This document shows positions 5,041 to 6,008 of a DNA stretch of 6,008 nucleotides, piece by piece. The stretch lies in the NCBI GenBank assembly GCA_016787375.1, contig JAEUUM010000161.1, forward strand, positions 1 to 6,008, given 5' to 3'. Positions within the stretch are counted from its first letter, which is position 1; each line of letters begins with the position of its first letter. This DNA is from Saprospiraceae bacterium. GTDB lineage: Bacteria; Bacteroidota; Bacteroidia; Chitinophagales; Saprospiraceae. The notes under the pieces were generated by a model. That model had not been told where the DNA came from. It worked only from the letters and a program-made list of their open reading frames with translations, and made no database searches. The translations under genes were made by a program, and so were the position numbers.

Positions 5041-6008
5041 ATTGAAATTTTTAAATGATTTGGTTTATAATATTTAGGTATAACTTCTTTGAATTTTTTA
5101 ACGGTCTGTACCAGAGTTCCATATACAGCACCACCTGAGGCGTTTTTGTGTCCACCACCTTTGAAATGGTCTCTGCAAATTTCTTGTACAGAAATATCAC
5201 CCTTAGAACGCAGTGATAATTTAATGATTGTTGGTTGTTCGGTTATTAAAGCTGCAATGTCCACATCTTCGAGCATAAGCAAATAGTTTACTATTCCCTC
5301 AGTGTCGCCTCTTTGGATATCAAACTTTATGTAATCTTCTCTTGATAAGGCAATAATTCCGGTTTTAACTTCCGGTATTAGCTCCATCCTCTCATAAAGA
5401 CAATAACCTAAAAGTCTCAAATATTTCTCTTGCAGGCAATTATGTATTAAATTTTGAAGTAAAACATCATCAATCCCAGCGTCAATCAAATCTGCGACTT
5501 TCCTGAATAAGGAGGAGGAAGTAGAATATTTAAACGACCCTGTATCTGTAACAATTCCCGTATAAATGCAACTTGCAATTGTTTTGGTTATTGCATTTTT
5601 TCCATGTAATTCAGAAATGAAATCAAAGATCATTTCACAGGTCGAGCTTGCTGAGGTATCTGATATAATAAAATCTGCGAAGGGTTCAGGATCCAGGTGA
5701 TGATCAATAATTATCTTTGGGCAAGTTTGTTCTATAACAAACTCACTCATCTTATCGATTCGATCAAGTGATGAAAAATCAAGACAAAAAATCAAACCAG
5801 CCCGATGTATGGCTTCTTTACAAGCCTGAGGATCCATATCATATATTATCACATTTTCGCAGCCAGGCATCCACGAAAAATTTAATGGAAATTCAGATGG
5901 AAAGATAATTTTTACGCTATGGTGCATCGAGGTAAGGTAATGTAACATAGCCAAAGATGAGCCCAACGCATCCCCATCAGGATTCCTGTGTGAAAATATT
6001 ACTACATC
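5037..6008 (-). CDS. nrnA: DHH/DHHA1 phosphoesterase, NrnA-like nanoRNase/pAp phosphatase (5' end missing)
   Basis: Family members hydrolyse short RNA oligonucleotides and/or pAp (3'-phosphoadenosine 5'-phosphate) with Mn2+ in the cytoplasm. The frame is open to the right edge: 323 codons are visible and roughly 20 N-terminal residues are probably missing. In visible numbering, motif I is SHRNPDGDALGSS (His7, Asp11, Asp13), motif II contains D77 (CLDFSS), the DHH signature is IIIDHHLDP (102-104) and the fourth motif is TDTGSF (154-159). The DHHA1 domain carries RGDTEGIVNY (about 233-242) and the substrate-binding FKGGGHKNASGG (about 282-293). All expected metal ligands are present. A start at the TTG at 5966 would cut off motif I and must be wrong. 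The stop TGA (5039-5037) overlaps the FKBP start. Whether the substrate is nanoRNA, pAp or cyclic dinucleotide products cannot be told from sequence; the soluble form without GGDEF or PAS parts argues against GdpP-type enzymes. Confidence 0.92.
   Translation of the reverse strand, partial: DVVIFSHRNPDGDALGSSLAMLHYLTSMHHSVKIIFPSEFPLNFSWMPGCENVIIYDMDPQACKEAIHRAGLIFCLDFSSLDRIDKMSEFVIEQTCPKIIIDHHLDPEPFADFIISDTSASSTCEMIFDFISELHGKNAITKTIASCIYTGIVTDTGSFKYSTSSSLFRKVADLIDAGIDDVLLQNLIHNCLQEKYLRLLGYCLYERMELIPEVKTGIIALSREDYIKFDIQRGDTEGIVNYLLMLEDVDIAALITEQPTIIKLSLRSKGDISVQEICRDHFKGGGHKNASGGAVYGTLVQTVKKFKEVIPKYYKPNHLKISI

Noticed and set aside
5089..5286. Open frame on the + strand antisense to the DHHA1 region of nrnA
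   Set aside because: Shadow of the GGGHKNASGG coding region on the opposite strand; no independent signal.
5964..5966. TTG at 5966 as the start of nrnA
   Set aside because: The frame continues upstream to the window edge and encodes the essential DHH motif I (SHRNPDGDA), so the true start is outside.

Overview
The window comes from an AT-rich bacterial chromosome, most likely a member of the Bacteroidota. Three things point there: Bacteroidota-type -7 promoter boxes (TAnnTTTG) in the one divergent intergenic region, the near absence of Shine-Dalgarno sequences before start codons, and the look of the genes (a tandem-domain FKBP lipoprotein, a Bacteroidota-style RF2, secreted and membrane proteins of unknown function). 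A Saprospiria/Chitinophagia-like organism would fit, but genus cannot be read from this sequence. It looks like ordinary chromosome: no mobile element, CRISPR array, tRNA, rRNA or integration scar is visible.

Layout. Positions 1-142 hold the C-terminal end of an S4-domain RNA-binding protein (Hsp15-like, + strand). It converges, 5 bases apart, with a complete 3-hydroxyacyl/3-hydroxybutyryl-CoA dehydrogenase gene (minus, 1041 to 148). A 62-base divergent region carries two opposed -7 boxes and separates that gene from a secreted protein of unknown function (+, 1104-2051, TTG start). The secreted-protein gene runs tail-to-tail, with a 7-base overlap, into a gene for a polytopic membrane protein (minus, 2959 to 2045). 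Next comes a strong intrinsic terminator (3063-3097), which ends a minus-strand operon filling the rest of the window. In transcription order the operon is a DHH/DHHA1 phosphoesterase of the NrnA type (5' end outside the window), a two-domain FKBP lipoprotein, and prfB (release factor 2). The first two genes overlap as ATGA; the second and third are 5 bases apart.

The most notable element is in prfB. The gene is split into a 20-codon leader and a 340-codon +1 frame at an in-frame UGA (4126-4124) in the classical CUU UGA C context, so RF2 is made by autoregulated +1 programmed frameshifting. A conventional ORF caller starts the gene about 50 residues too late at an internal TTG. The usual G-rich Shine-Dalgarno-like stimulator before the slip site is absent or very degenerate. 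The RF2 stop-recognition tripeptide reads SPY rather than SPF, and the gene ends in UAG, a codon RF2 does not read.

Functionally the window mixes acyl-CoA metabolism (hbd), translation termination (prfB), nanoRNA/pAp turnover (NrnA-like), ribosome rescue (Hsp15-like) and envelope proline isomerisation (FKBP). I found no undescribed multi-gene system. The two proteins of unknown function and the prfB recoding site are the parts most worth a second look.
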